64,000 nt of DNA. Source: Sthenelais limicola. Lineage: Eukaryota; Annelida; Polychaeta; Phyllodocida; Sigalionidae. The notes under the pieces were generated by a model, which was given only the letters and a program-made list of their open reading frames with translations, ran no database searches and had not been told where the DNA came from. Positions 55,286 through 64,000 of the stretch are shown piece after piece. Every line of letters begins with the position of its first letter. The stretch's first letter is position 1. Location of the stretch: positions 141,473,442-141,537,441 of the forward strand of contig OW804096.1 of assembly GCA_942159475.1 (NCBI GenBank), given 5' to 3'. The position numbers were made by a program, and so were the translations under genes.

Positions 55286-55493
55286 GATGGTCTCCACTGG
55301 CTGTGGTAAGCTCAGTGGTAAGCCTTGTGATGGTTTGTGCTGGTTCTGTAGGTGGACAGGAATGACGAGGTCCTGCCTACATGGTTCACTGGCCATGTAG
55401 GCAGGACCTCGCCACTTCTCACCTCACAGCACCATCGCAAGGCTTACCGCAGAGCTTACGGCAGAGCCTACTGCAGCCAGTGGAGACCACCAT
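55286..55493. mobile_element. Foldback element, arms about 100 bp
   Basis: Arms begin ATGG-TCTCCACTGGCTG on the left and its inverse on the right. They share GGTAAGCTC, GGTAAGCCTTG(T/C)GATGGT and, at the centre, GAGGTCCTGCCTACATGG around a loop of a few bases. No coding capacity. Confidence 0.9.
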
Positions 55494-56294
55494 TTGACAA
55501 CCAAACACATACCAACACAACACTAACGCATCCACTAACTATTTGTACATTACTACCGCTGTGGGGATATCTCGAGAGGTGCTAGGTGGAGGACATCTGC
55601 ATGACAGGCCTCTCGAGAGTTGCAATTAAGTAATTGCAATCTTATCTAATTTTCCAGGGCCAAGAAAAATTTACAAAAAATGAGAATACGCTATATAAGG
55701 GCTGCTAGCTGTTCCCATGCGATATACAAACAAAATATAAACAATATCAAATTTGGAATATACAAGGAATAGACCTATATTCTCAAAAAACAATAATATT
55801 CTGGTCTAAGTTTATATAACGATTTACAAGCATTACAATGTATCCAGATTCGTCATATAGGAAAGTTGTCTATTTTAACGACAGATTTAAAGTGTAGCGT
55901 TCCTGAAATTAGTTAGAACATATTTCGAGTTGAGGTCGTATTGGCCCATTCACTCTAGGCCCAAACCCTCAGATCAGATGAGAATGGTATGTCAACCTAT
56001 CTCGCTAATCGGTTTCTTGTCCTAGAACTCGGTGTTGTAATGGGAATATGATGACGTTTTGCGGTCGTAATGGAATTATGATAGTACTTTGCAGTTTGAG
56101 GCGAGAGGCTTTCCCTTTGTTTGAAGGGACTCTCTCAAGTTTGGGCCTAGACTGCATTCACTACAATTTGAAAAGATGAAGACTAATCTATATCATTTGT
56201 ATGAAGCACTGCTATTCCATTCAAAGCTACGATAAAGAAAGCCAAGAAAGACTAGATCTACTTCTAAGAATCTAAAATGTTTTCTGGACTACCA
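55494..56294. other. Unassigned sequence
   Basis: CTCGAGAGG and CCTCTCGAG form a small inverted pair (about 55570 and 55611). GTTTGAAGGGACTCTCTCAA near 56118 belongs to the same dispersed motif as 19610 and 46212. No gene. Confidence 0.4.
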
Positions 56295-56352
56295 TGAAAT
56301 TATCATTGTATGAAAATGGATCCAATAAAATTTGTTAAAAAAAACAAAAAAA
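56295..56352 (+). mobile_element. SINE-like 3' module (sense)
   Basis: ATTATCATTGTATGAAAATG then GATCCAATAAAATTTGTTAA and an A-rich tail. Closest to the inserted module at 5149-5230. Its 5' limit is unknown. Confidence 0.5.
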
Positions 56353-56566
56353 CTTCTATAACATTTCCAACTTTTGTTTCACATGAAGATCTAATTTATT
56401 GGCTGGCCAACTGCTGGCGAACAAAGACATAGGATTGCTGGATTCATGACTCGACACTTTATCCTGTTAGAACCGGATGTGGCTAGTCTCTTTAAGCGGA
56501 AACCAAACAATGAGGAACAAGCAGAGATCAATGATAAGAGACTGAGTGGGATATGGACAATACTGG
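56353..56566. other. Unassigned spacer
   Basis: An open frame (56446-56703) starts here but runs into the G-rich tract; not gene-like. Confidence 0.35.
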
Positions 56567-56757
56567 CCTGGATGGGGGAGGGGAGGGGGGAGGGGGGAGG
56601 GGGAGCTGGGGGAGGGGGGAGGGGCAGGGGCAGAGGGAAGGTGCTGGGTGGGGGAGGGGTGCTGGGGAGGGGAGAGGGTTTAGGGAGAAGGGGAGCTGGG
56701 TGAGTGGGGTGAGGGGAGATGGGGTGTTGGGTGGGTGGGGGTGAGGGGACGATGGGT
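56567..56757 (+). repeat. G-rich tract
   Basis: GGGGAGGGGGGAGGGG-type sequence with many G runs of four or more; strong quadruplex potential. Confidence 0.9.
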
Positions 56758-57385
56758 CAGTGCCCTTCAGTGCCCTTCAGTCCCCTTCAGTCCCCTTCAG
56801 TCTCCCTCAGCCCTTTCTGTCTCCCTTCAGTCCCCTTCAGTCTCCCTCAGCCCCCTTCAATCTCCCTCAGCCCCTTTCAGTCTCCTTCAGTCTCCTTCAG
56901 TCCAATTCACCCCCCTCTATCCCCTTCAGCCCTTCACTATCCTTCACTCCCCTTCAGCCCCCTTCAGACCCCCATCCCCTTCAGCCCCCTTTAGTCTACT
57001 TCAGTCTCCTTCAGCCCCCTTCAGCCCCCTTCAGCCCCCTTCAGCCCCCTTCAGCCCCTTCACCCCATTCAGCCCCTTCAGCCCCTTCAGCCCCTTCAAC
57101 CCCTTCAGCCCCTTCAGCCCCTTCAGCCCCTTCAACCCCTTCAACCCCTTCAGCCCCTTCAATCCCTTCAACCCCTTCAGCCCCTTCAACCCCTTCAGCC
57201 CCTTCAGCCCCTTCATCCCCTTCAGCCCCTTTAGCCCCCTCAGCCCCTTTAGTCCCCTCCATCTCCCCATCCCCTTCAGCCCCGTATCCCCCTTCAGCCC
57301 CTTCAGCCCCTTCAGCCCCTTATCCCCCTTCAGCCCCTTCAGCCCCTTCAACCCCTCCAGCCCCTTCAACCCCACCCCCACCCCC
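56758..57385. repeat. 9-bp repeat CCCCTTCAG and variants
   Basis: The 9-bp period gives in-frame tripeptide repeats: Ser-Ala-Pro or Pro-Phe-Ser on the plus strand and Gly-Leu-Lys (collagen-like) or Glu-Gly-Ala on the minus strand. The irregular first part (56758-57000) becomes regular from about 57010. Not a gene. Confidence 0.93.
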
Positions 57386-58002
57386 ACACATCCCCAAACC
57401 CCCTATTACTCCCCCACCCTCTACACCAGCAGCGCCACCATTAAACATCCATACAGGATACAGTCAAAACTTGCCACCCCCAGCAGCTTCTTAAAGAACA
57501 CAAAGCTTTGATGTGAATTGTCTCAGAGATTATGAGCTCCGGGAAACGTAACGTGTGTAAATCCAGTAAATAGGATGTTAAACAAGACATGGCTTAATCT
57601 AAAGCTGCCATAGCTGCTATAGGATTACTGGATTATCCTTTAATCCACCTACTTAGATGATCGATCTTCTACTAGCCTGCACCTGCTGACCCCAGTTATT
57701 AGTTCATCTATAGATCTCTATATTAAAGTGTGGCCAAAGCTGTTCATATTTGCAGTGGTTTTGTTCTATATTAATGCCCCTGAGAGCAATTATTTCCAAA
57801 ACCTGAAACCAGGACCAAATTAGCTTTTCTTGAGAAGGTCGGTTTGCCTAAATGTATTTTTGCAGGTAGGCATGTTCCATAAATTTGTTAAATGTGCCTT
57901 ATTGTCTTTCTTTTCTTCCTGTGCAAGTGGGGGGGGGGGGGGAATTGATGGAAGACCGGCCGGCTAAAAGTAGTACCATGGAAACTTACAGTTAGAGTAA
58001 GG
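57386..58002. other. Unassigned sequence
   Basis: A G-run near 57931-57942. No gene or family recognised. Confidence 0.35.
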
Positions 58003-58179
58003 CTGCGATTCCACTGGCTCGCTCTTCTGGTATGCTCATGGCCCACTCTTTTTATTTCTCCAAGCGCCTAACAAGCGAACCCAGAGCAGTCCGATAGAAT
58101 CGGTTATTGCGCTTTCTATATGCTCTTAAAATTTTACGTTGACGCTTCTTTTTGACACTGCACTAATATTAGTAGGGCA

Positions 58180-58622
58180 GCTTAGCAAATTAATGTGGAC
58201 GTTCGTGACAAAAGCACCAAATTTTTACCATGTGTTGACAATGACCCTAGCTTTCAATTTTTGGTAGGCACCACTTTCTTCTGACATATTATGGTGGCCA
58301 TCTTGGATTTTTAAGACGGCCATCATGTAAAATCCTACATCTACCAATATCTCAGCTTCTATACCACTTAGGATCACAATCTTGGTGTCTAATCATACAT
58401 TTTCAGGGTCAAGGAATACGCCTATACCATTTAAAAAAAATATTAGATTGTATTTATTAACACAAAAACAAATATATGACAAAATATCATCATCAGGCCC
58501 TATAGCACCATCACAATGGTATACAACTATAGCTAGATAGTTATATTGTTGTTAATAACTGTTAGTAAGCATAATATAAATATCAACCATAACAATAGTC
58601 ACGTTTAGAGAAGGACTACATT
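58180..58622. repeat. Left inverted repeat of the large transposon
   Basis: Matches 61184-61635 in reverse, including GTGGACGTTCGTGACAAAAG, CCATGTGTTGACAATG and GATTGTATTTATTAA. Contains GGCCATCTTGG, a YY1-type word. Confidence 0.92.
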
Positions 58623-58624
58623 GG

Positions 58625-58865
58625 CGGCCATATTGGATTTGCCTGATTGCCATCATCCAAAAACCTATATCAACTAATATCTCAGCTTCTAAGCCACTTA
58701 GGATCATAATTTTTGTATCTAAACATATATTTTAAGGGCCAAGGAACACACCTATACAATGTAAAAAAGGATTAGATTGTATTTATTAAAACAAAAACAA
58801 AATATATGACAAAATATCATCATCAGGTGCTATGTGTTATCACTATAGTATACACAACAGATACC
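58625..58865. repeat. Second copy of part of the left inverted repeat
   Basis: Direct repeat of about 58300-58540 (shared ATATCTCAGCTTCTA and GACAAAATATCATCATCAGG). This makes the two ends of the element asymmetric. Confidence 0.9.
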
Positions 58866-61116
58866 AGAGATCACCTTTGATGAACCACTCTATGCTCTAA
58901 CCAAGTTCACACAATGGAACTCATGGAGAAGGTAAATTATTGCAATGTTAGGTGGACTGCGCATAAAGATGGCAATGTGGAAAACATTTGGTGACCAATG
59001 CACTTATACAAGCATCCATTCGATCATCAGGCATTGACTCTTTCATGAGAGCCTTACACCTCACTCAAACAAGGCATGCTCACCAAGTGACTGTTCTGGC
59101 TGTTGCAATGCTCAAGGAGGATGCTTTCTTGCCCACTGAAGGAGCTCACAGTGAGGAAGTCAAAGAGGCATGGAGGTGGAAAATGGTACAGAGTCCAACA
59201 ATCCAATACTGGGATACTGTTTTCACTATGGAACTCTGAGGCCTCATCTGCATCAGATCTCACCAAGAAGGGAATTTTTATATTGAAAGTCTGAAGGCAT
59301 TGGCTCCATGGTATTTTGCTCTAGACCATGCAATTATGTGCGTTGGATCCCAATACACATCTGAGATATGGAGTCTTTCCCCATCAATTCTCAAAGAGAT
59401 TGCAGAGCACAGTCACTGGGCTATCCACAAAACCACCACAAAACAGATTTTCAACCATTCCAATCAATCAATCCCATGAACAAAATAATGAGGTTGTGAA
59501 CAGGTCGATGATAGGGGGTGCAAATGGTCTGACAGAGAATCCTTCAGCCTTCAGAAAATGAATAGTCTCAGGGCCTGAACAAGCAAGGTTGCTGAAGGAG
59601 TTTGAAGAGGAATACCTACCTAAATATAAAGATTCAGGTTGCTGTTATCATCATGAAGAGAGATTGTCCACACAGATAAGTTTTAAGGAGCAGGCTGCAA
59701 GGAAGTTATAACTTATTGGACATCCTCAAATCATGAGCCAATTTAGAAGAATGCCTTTCCTCTTTTCCATTGTACACAGCCATGCAAGAACCAAATCAAA
59801 ACAAGCAGGGAAAATCTTGTTACTCAATAATGGTGTGGTGCTGTTCTCCCACTTGTACATTGTGATGCAGCACAGGATGAGTGATATGATTACATTCTTC
59901 AGCCATGAGAATCATCCCTTCCTTCCTTCACTCTCTCATAGTGGAAAATTGCACTTTGGAAAGAAATCAGATCTGTTAACCATTCTGACTAAGGACACCC
60001 AGAATGATCCTCCAGATTCCATTGATGTGAGGCTTCTTGATTGAGCTGATGTGGTGCTCCCCACTAACAATGTTGTTACATTTGAAGAGTACGCTATCAG
60101 GTCTTTGTTCCACACATCATAAAACAACTAGAAAACTCAAAACGAGTTGATGTAATATGGGACAAATACATCCCTATCAGCATAAAAGAACCCACCAGAG
60201 AAAAGCAAGGAAAGGGAATTCAGAGAAAAGTTGCAGGTTAAAATAAGATCCCAGGAAAGTGAGCATACTTTTTGGGTGGCCCAACCAAAAAAGAGGAACT
60301 GTTTACATTCCTGTCCAACAAGATTGCCACTGTGGATTGCCCCAAAGACAGGGAAATCATCATCACATCTTCACAGATGTTCACAGATGTATTGGTGAAC
60401 CTAATTGGCAACATCCATTACCTCATCACCTTGTGCAGAGATGTGAACATTTGAATTGCCTTTGGTACAGGCAAGAACTTTACATATCATCATATCAATG
60501 CCATCTATGACTGCTTGGGTTGAGAGAAGTCCCTTGCCCTCCCTGTCTTCCACAGTTTCAGAGGATGTGATACCACATCTTCATTCTTTGGAAGAGGCAA
60601 GAAGTCATCATATGAGGTGTGGCTTTGCTACCAAGATCTGAGACAAGCCTTTACAGACATGGCACACCATCCTTTCACAGAGGTCAGTGCTTAACATTTC
60701 TAGTTGCTTGAACCCTTCACTATTATTCTATATGACAATTAAGGCCAGTGATCTTGAACATATTGATGATGAGGCCAGAAGGCAGTTGTTTTGCCAAAAG
60801 GGGAAGACAGTGGAGAACCTCCAAACAACCCAGGATTCACTATTGCAACACTCCAAGAGAGTTTCATTCCAGAGTGGAATATGGTAGGCCATTAAGCAAA
60901 CAGCACATACCTAGTCTAGAAGGTTGGGGCTGGACTATCACCAAGGTCAAGCAATAATTGGTCCCTGTGTGGACCACATTACCTGTTACTTCTAAGGCCT
61001 GCAGTGAACTTGTAAAGTGTAGTTGCAAGAGTCAAAAAGGATGTGGGGCAAGGTGCACATGCAGAAAGGCATGTTGGATATGCACTGAACTCTACAATTG
61101 CAATTGTGAGAAATAA
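58860..61116 (+). pseudogene. Transposase-like gene, multiply broken, Cys-rich tail
   Basis: Pieces of one protein lie in order in shifting frames: LDH then NYVRWIPIHI (about 59320-59370); QSHEQNNEVV and GLTENPSAF (about 59460-59558); VSGPEQARLLKEFEEEYLP (about 59566-59625); the longest piece at 59733-60044; VIWDKYIPISIKEPTREKQG (about 60150-60210); KKEELFTFLSNKIA (about 60288); IAFGTGKNF (about 60453); ALPVFHSFRGCDTTSSF (about 60537-60590); ARRQLFCQKGKTVENLQTTQ (about 60774-60835). It ends in a Cys-rich tail with KCSCKSQKGCGARCTC and ends at TAA 61114. Stops of the TGG to TGA type and frameshifts are frequent. I recall similar proteins as repeated, uncharacterised predictions in invertebrates; that is memory, not a search. 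Confidence 0.75.
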
Positions 61117-61183
61117 GGTAAATGCTGTTAGACCCAATGATGATATATTTACATGTATTTGGTTTTTGTGTTGTGAAAAACAA

Positions 61184-61635
61184 TGTAGTCCTTCTCTTAA
61201 CTTGACACTATTGTTATGGTTGGTATTTATATTTTGCTTACTAACAGTTATCAACAACACTATAATTCTTTCTACACTTGTATACTATAGTGATGGCGCT
61301 ATAGGGCCTGATGATGATATTTTGTCATATATTTTATTTTTTGTTAATAAATACAATCTAATCTTTTTCCTAAATGGTATAGGCGTGTTCCTTGACCCTG
61401 GAAATGTATGTTTAGACACCAAGATTGTGATCCTAAGTGGTATAGAAGCTGAGATATTTGTAGATAGAGGATTTTACATGATGGCGATCTTAAAAATCCA
61501 AGATGGCCGCCATAATATATCGGGAGAAAGTGGTGCCTACCAAAAATTGAAAGCTAGGGCCATTGTCAACACATGGTAAAAATTTAGTGCTTTTGTCACG
61601 AACGTCCACATCCATCTCAAATATGGCCTTAAGCT
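61184..61635. repeat. Right inverted repeat of the large transposon
   Basis: Inverse of the left end. Open frames across it (for example 61043-61579 plus strand) are not genes. Confidence 0.92.
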
Positions 61636-61846
61636 GCCCTACTAATCTGTTGTGTTTGATTTGAGTGCAGCAACACGCCACTCTTTCTGCCTGTTAAACT
61701 AGCGGACCAAGAGTGCAATGAGAGCGCACAAACGCATTTGCTATTGATTTCATATAGGAAACAAGAACACCAGTAGAAGTAGTAGCGCACTATAAGAGTG
61801 AGCCATGAGCACATGTACAAGTGCTCCGGTGGAATTGCACCTTAAG

Positions 61847-62691
61847 GACTGGCTCCAATGGTCCATAGTAAAGACTGTGGTCCACAATGATGAAATTCCA
61901 GATTTGAGCGGTATATGATTTGCATCTAAAGTTTTTCTATTCATGAAGCTTGAAACACTTGCGCTTTTACATACATTCAATCTTTCCGAATGTACTCAGT
62001 GTTTGACCAATAGATTTGGAGTTCTATTGGTCAAATTGGTCTATTAGCTTATCTGATTCTATATATTCTGCTGCTGTTAACATATGTTTATAGAATTTCA
62101 TTGAAAAATAACTCGTTGGTTGAAGAAGCGTGAATATTGCACGAGTTACGTAGCAACTTGTGCAATATTCTAAGCTTTTAATTATATGAATGAAAACATT
62201 AATAAAATGAGTGAAACCACTACGGCAAAAGAATAAGATAAAAAAAAGGAAAAAAAGATAAACATGGTCAAATTGTCCCAATAAATTAGTCAAGTTACAC
62301 TCAAACATGCAGGACAGAAACGGAGCAAAAAGTAGAACATCTTAATTTATTATCCTCTGAGTCCTCTGAGAATGCCGCATTAATGTTACCATTAAATAAT
62401 TACTTCTGTCCCTATGTTGTCCAATTACAAGTCTTATAGGACCTACTCAATACACTTCCCTGTGTGTTTGATCAGTGACTGTAAAACACAACCCAACCTG
62501 ACAATTGATATAATCTGGACTCATCTGCTACACTGGCCCCCCGGGACCGCTGTCATGCCCAATTTAAAGCCACCCAAGATAGGAGGAGGACCGGGGGGAG
62601 GCAGGGCTATATTAGTGGGACACCCTGGAGGAAGGCTCAACTCTGACCCAGCTGAGTGTCCTGAATCCGGAACTGCTCCAGCACATCTAAT
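61847..62691. other. Unassigned sequence
   Basis: TTGGTCAAATTGGTC and a nearby inverse (about 62008-62042) make a small inverted pair. A second inverted pair, TGCACGAGTTACGTAGCAAC and GTTGCTACGT-like, lies near 62136. No supported gene. Confidence 0.35.
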
Positions 62692-62766
62692 AGGGTCAGA
62701 TCTTCAGAAAATGTACAATTGACCTTCACCAATCCTCTCAAATAACCCATATTTAAGACAGAAATC
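62692..62766 (-). mobile_element. MITE family A (A2), left fragment
   Basis: AGGGTCAGATCTTCAG and about 55 further bases, then lost. Confidence 0.82.
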
Positions 62767-62925
62767 TGCCTTGCTATTATAACCAGGCTTGTGTTCACTC
62801 ACAAAATTCTTATTTCCTTTAAACATTTTTTATTTTGACAAACAATTCCACCCAAATGGTACGTTTCAAGTTATCGAAAACAATATGTGATGAACAAAAC
62901 ATAAGGAGGATACAACTATCATCAT

Positions 62926-63030
62926 TTTTTGTTTTTAAAATACTTTTATTGAGTCTGTCTCAACAAATTCTCTGGTTCCCCTGGGGTCGATAACACTAGG
63001 TTTACATCGTACCATCTCCATCTTTGACCA
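62926..63030 (-). mobile_element. Retroposed SINE-like insert with a 16-bp target duplication
   Basis: The 105-bp insert is flanked by perfect copies of ATACAACTATCATCAT (62910-62925 and 63031-63046). On the minus strand it ends CTCAATAAAAGTATTTTAAA and an A-rich tail. The long duplication and tail indicate LINE-driven retroposition. The body is not a recognised RNA. Confidence 0.85.
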
Positions 63031-63050
63031 ATACAACTATCATCATAATT

Positions 63051-63463
63051 GTGATGTGTTTCAGGAAAATGAGTCATAAACCGCAAAAAATTTTGATTTT
63101 GAGATATCATCATATTTAAAAAGAGGAGATCAAGGTGATTCCAATGATAGTAAACATTGAGGGCATTAAATAAGTATTTCTATATTTCAAGTTTGATGTT
63201 TTTATTTCTGAAAAAAAAAAAGTTTTCAATATTGTTGGGTGAATAATTACTGGTAAAGTCGGTAAATGTACTCCATAGGATGATCTTAGGAATGCATGAG
63301 TATATTTAATACACTATCCTGAAATTTAATCCATGTATTCATAAGACCTATCTGACTAGATACCCCAAAAATGAAAACATTCCAAAAAGGAGATCTCGTG
63401 ACTAAATGACTTTTAAAATCATGAATTTTGCGACTTATGACTCATTTTCCTGAAACACACCAC
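63051..63463 (+). mobile_element. MITE family B, full-length
   Basis: Both ends near consensus; AATT flanks each side (63047-63050 and 63464-63467). Confidence 0.92.
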
Positions 63464-63813
63464 AATTAGACTTTTCAATTTATACAGAGGGTATTCACAA
63501 CTCTATTACCTTTCAGATAGTAACTAGACATGTGCAGTTTAGCATCCTCTCAGATAATTTATAATGTCGTTGAAAGATGTTTTTCATAATTCTAACATTC
63601 TACAAATATATGAAAGATAGGCACGGGAACAACACAATAGGTTATAGGTTTGCTTAGTGGAGGAGCTGGTATAGCAAACCGGTAGTGAACATGTTGTCAA
63701 AGTGGGACTTGACCCAAGCTTTTAATTAATTAGGTTTTATTGATGTCGAAACGCATCCGTGACGCCCCCTACCGACTCATGGGCCTAACCAGCCTTCTTC
63801 CCGACACCACTCA
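63464..63813. other. Unassigned spacer
   Basis: Nothing recognised. Confidence 0.35.
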
Positions 63814-64000
63814 TGGGTCAGATTCTTAGAAAATGTGCAATTGGCAGCTGTACACATTTAGTAGATTCTGCTAAATCAGGCTGCAATTTGGTCAATACTG
63901 GGTATATCTGAGTATATTCGGCATTGCATTGATTCTAGCAATCGGTTTGGTTAGGTTGAACTGTATTTTGAACTTTGTTTTCATCTGAAATTTGGTTTAT
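63814..64000 (+). mobile_element. MITE family A (A1), cut by the window end
   Basis: Left end TGGGTCAGATTCTTAG; about 187 bp are visible and the right end lies beyond the window. Confidence 0.9.

Larger units (their letters stand above)
58003..61846 (+). mobile_element. Decayed autonomous DNA transposon with long inverted ends
   Basis: The outer ends (TAAGGCTGCGATTCCACTGG at 58003; inverse TAAGGTGCAATTCCACCGG ending about 61846) match imperfectly. The inner parts (about 58180-58622 and 61184-61635) match closely. The left end also carries a second direct copy of about 240 bp (58625-58865). A broken transposase-like gene lies inside. The superfamily is not certain; the long subterminal inverted repeats, the ends and the coding remnant all belong together. 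Confidence 0.8.

Noticed and set aside
57031..57387. Minus-strand open frame of Gly-Leu-Lys repeats resembling collagen
   Set aside because: It is the reverse of the 9-bp CCCCTTCAG repeat; both strands and several frames are open and there is no start, signal peptide or non-repeat domain.
61043..61579. 178-codon open frame at the right end of the large transposon
   Set aside because: It begins after or across the Cys-rich tail in another frame and reads through the inverted repeat; the mirror region on the left is not coding.

Overview
The window looks like eukaryotic, animal-type intergenic or intronic DNA. It is AT-rich, has no long conserved host reading frame, no operon structure and no bacterial-type signals. 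It is dominated by transposable elements and satellites: a 5'-truncated LINE, short non-autonomous DNA transposons (MITEs), SINE-like 3' modules, foldback elements and pyrimidine-rich satellites. A marine invertebrate is my best guess, but I cannot name the organism.

Three MITE families explain much of the sequence. Family A (about 235-240 bp, inverted ends TGGGTCAGATTTTCAGAAAA) is present about 50 times in three internal subfamilies, called here A1 (related to CATTGATTCTAGCAATCTG), A2 (ATTGATTTAAAGTATCAG) and A3 (TTCATTCAATAAATCTGTC). Family B (about 400 bp, ends GTGATGTGTTTCAGGAAAAT) has about 17 copies, many flanked by a 4-bp AT-rich duplication. Family C (about 350 bp, ends AATAGGGGATTTGCAT) has about 8 copies and carries promoter-like motifs. 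Strand follows my consensus direction and has no functional meaning.

Layout: 1-3.1 kb holds a small inverted-end element and a tandemly duplicated segment invaded by B. 3.1-5.3 kb is a B element split by a LINE and a SINE-like insert. 5.5-14 kb is a field of A and B copies. 14.2-14.9 kb is a 20-bp minisatellite. 15-28 kb mixes weak exon candidates, foldbacks and MITEs, and includes a tandem duplication at 26-27 kb. 29.1-31.2 kb is an 82-bp satellite, 32.1-32.5 kb a C-rich tract, and 33.2-35.1 kb a decamer array with an unbroken 10-bp register. 35-45 kb holds foldbacks, C copies, a tRNA-like gene and a long hairpin. 45-55 kb has more A, B and C copies and one promoter-like spot with a 34-codon ORF. 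56.6-57.4 kb is a G-rich tract abutting a 9-bp C-rich repeat. 58.0-61.85 kb is a decayed DNA transposon with long inverted ends and a broken transposase-like gene. The window ends inside another A copy.

No set of genes works together as a host pathway. The only protein-coding histories I can support are the LINE reverse transcriptase and the broken transposase-like gene. The 34-codon ORF and the small exon candidates are speculative. The most interesting material is the transposon biology: paired empty and filled sites, hybrid termini, nested insertions that define borders, a shared terminal motif linking several foldbacks to the large transposon, and a tRNA-like gene inside an extended hairpin.
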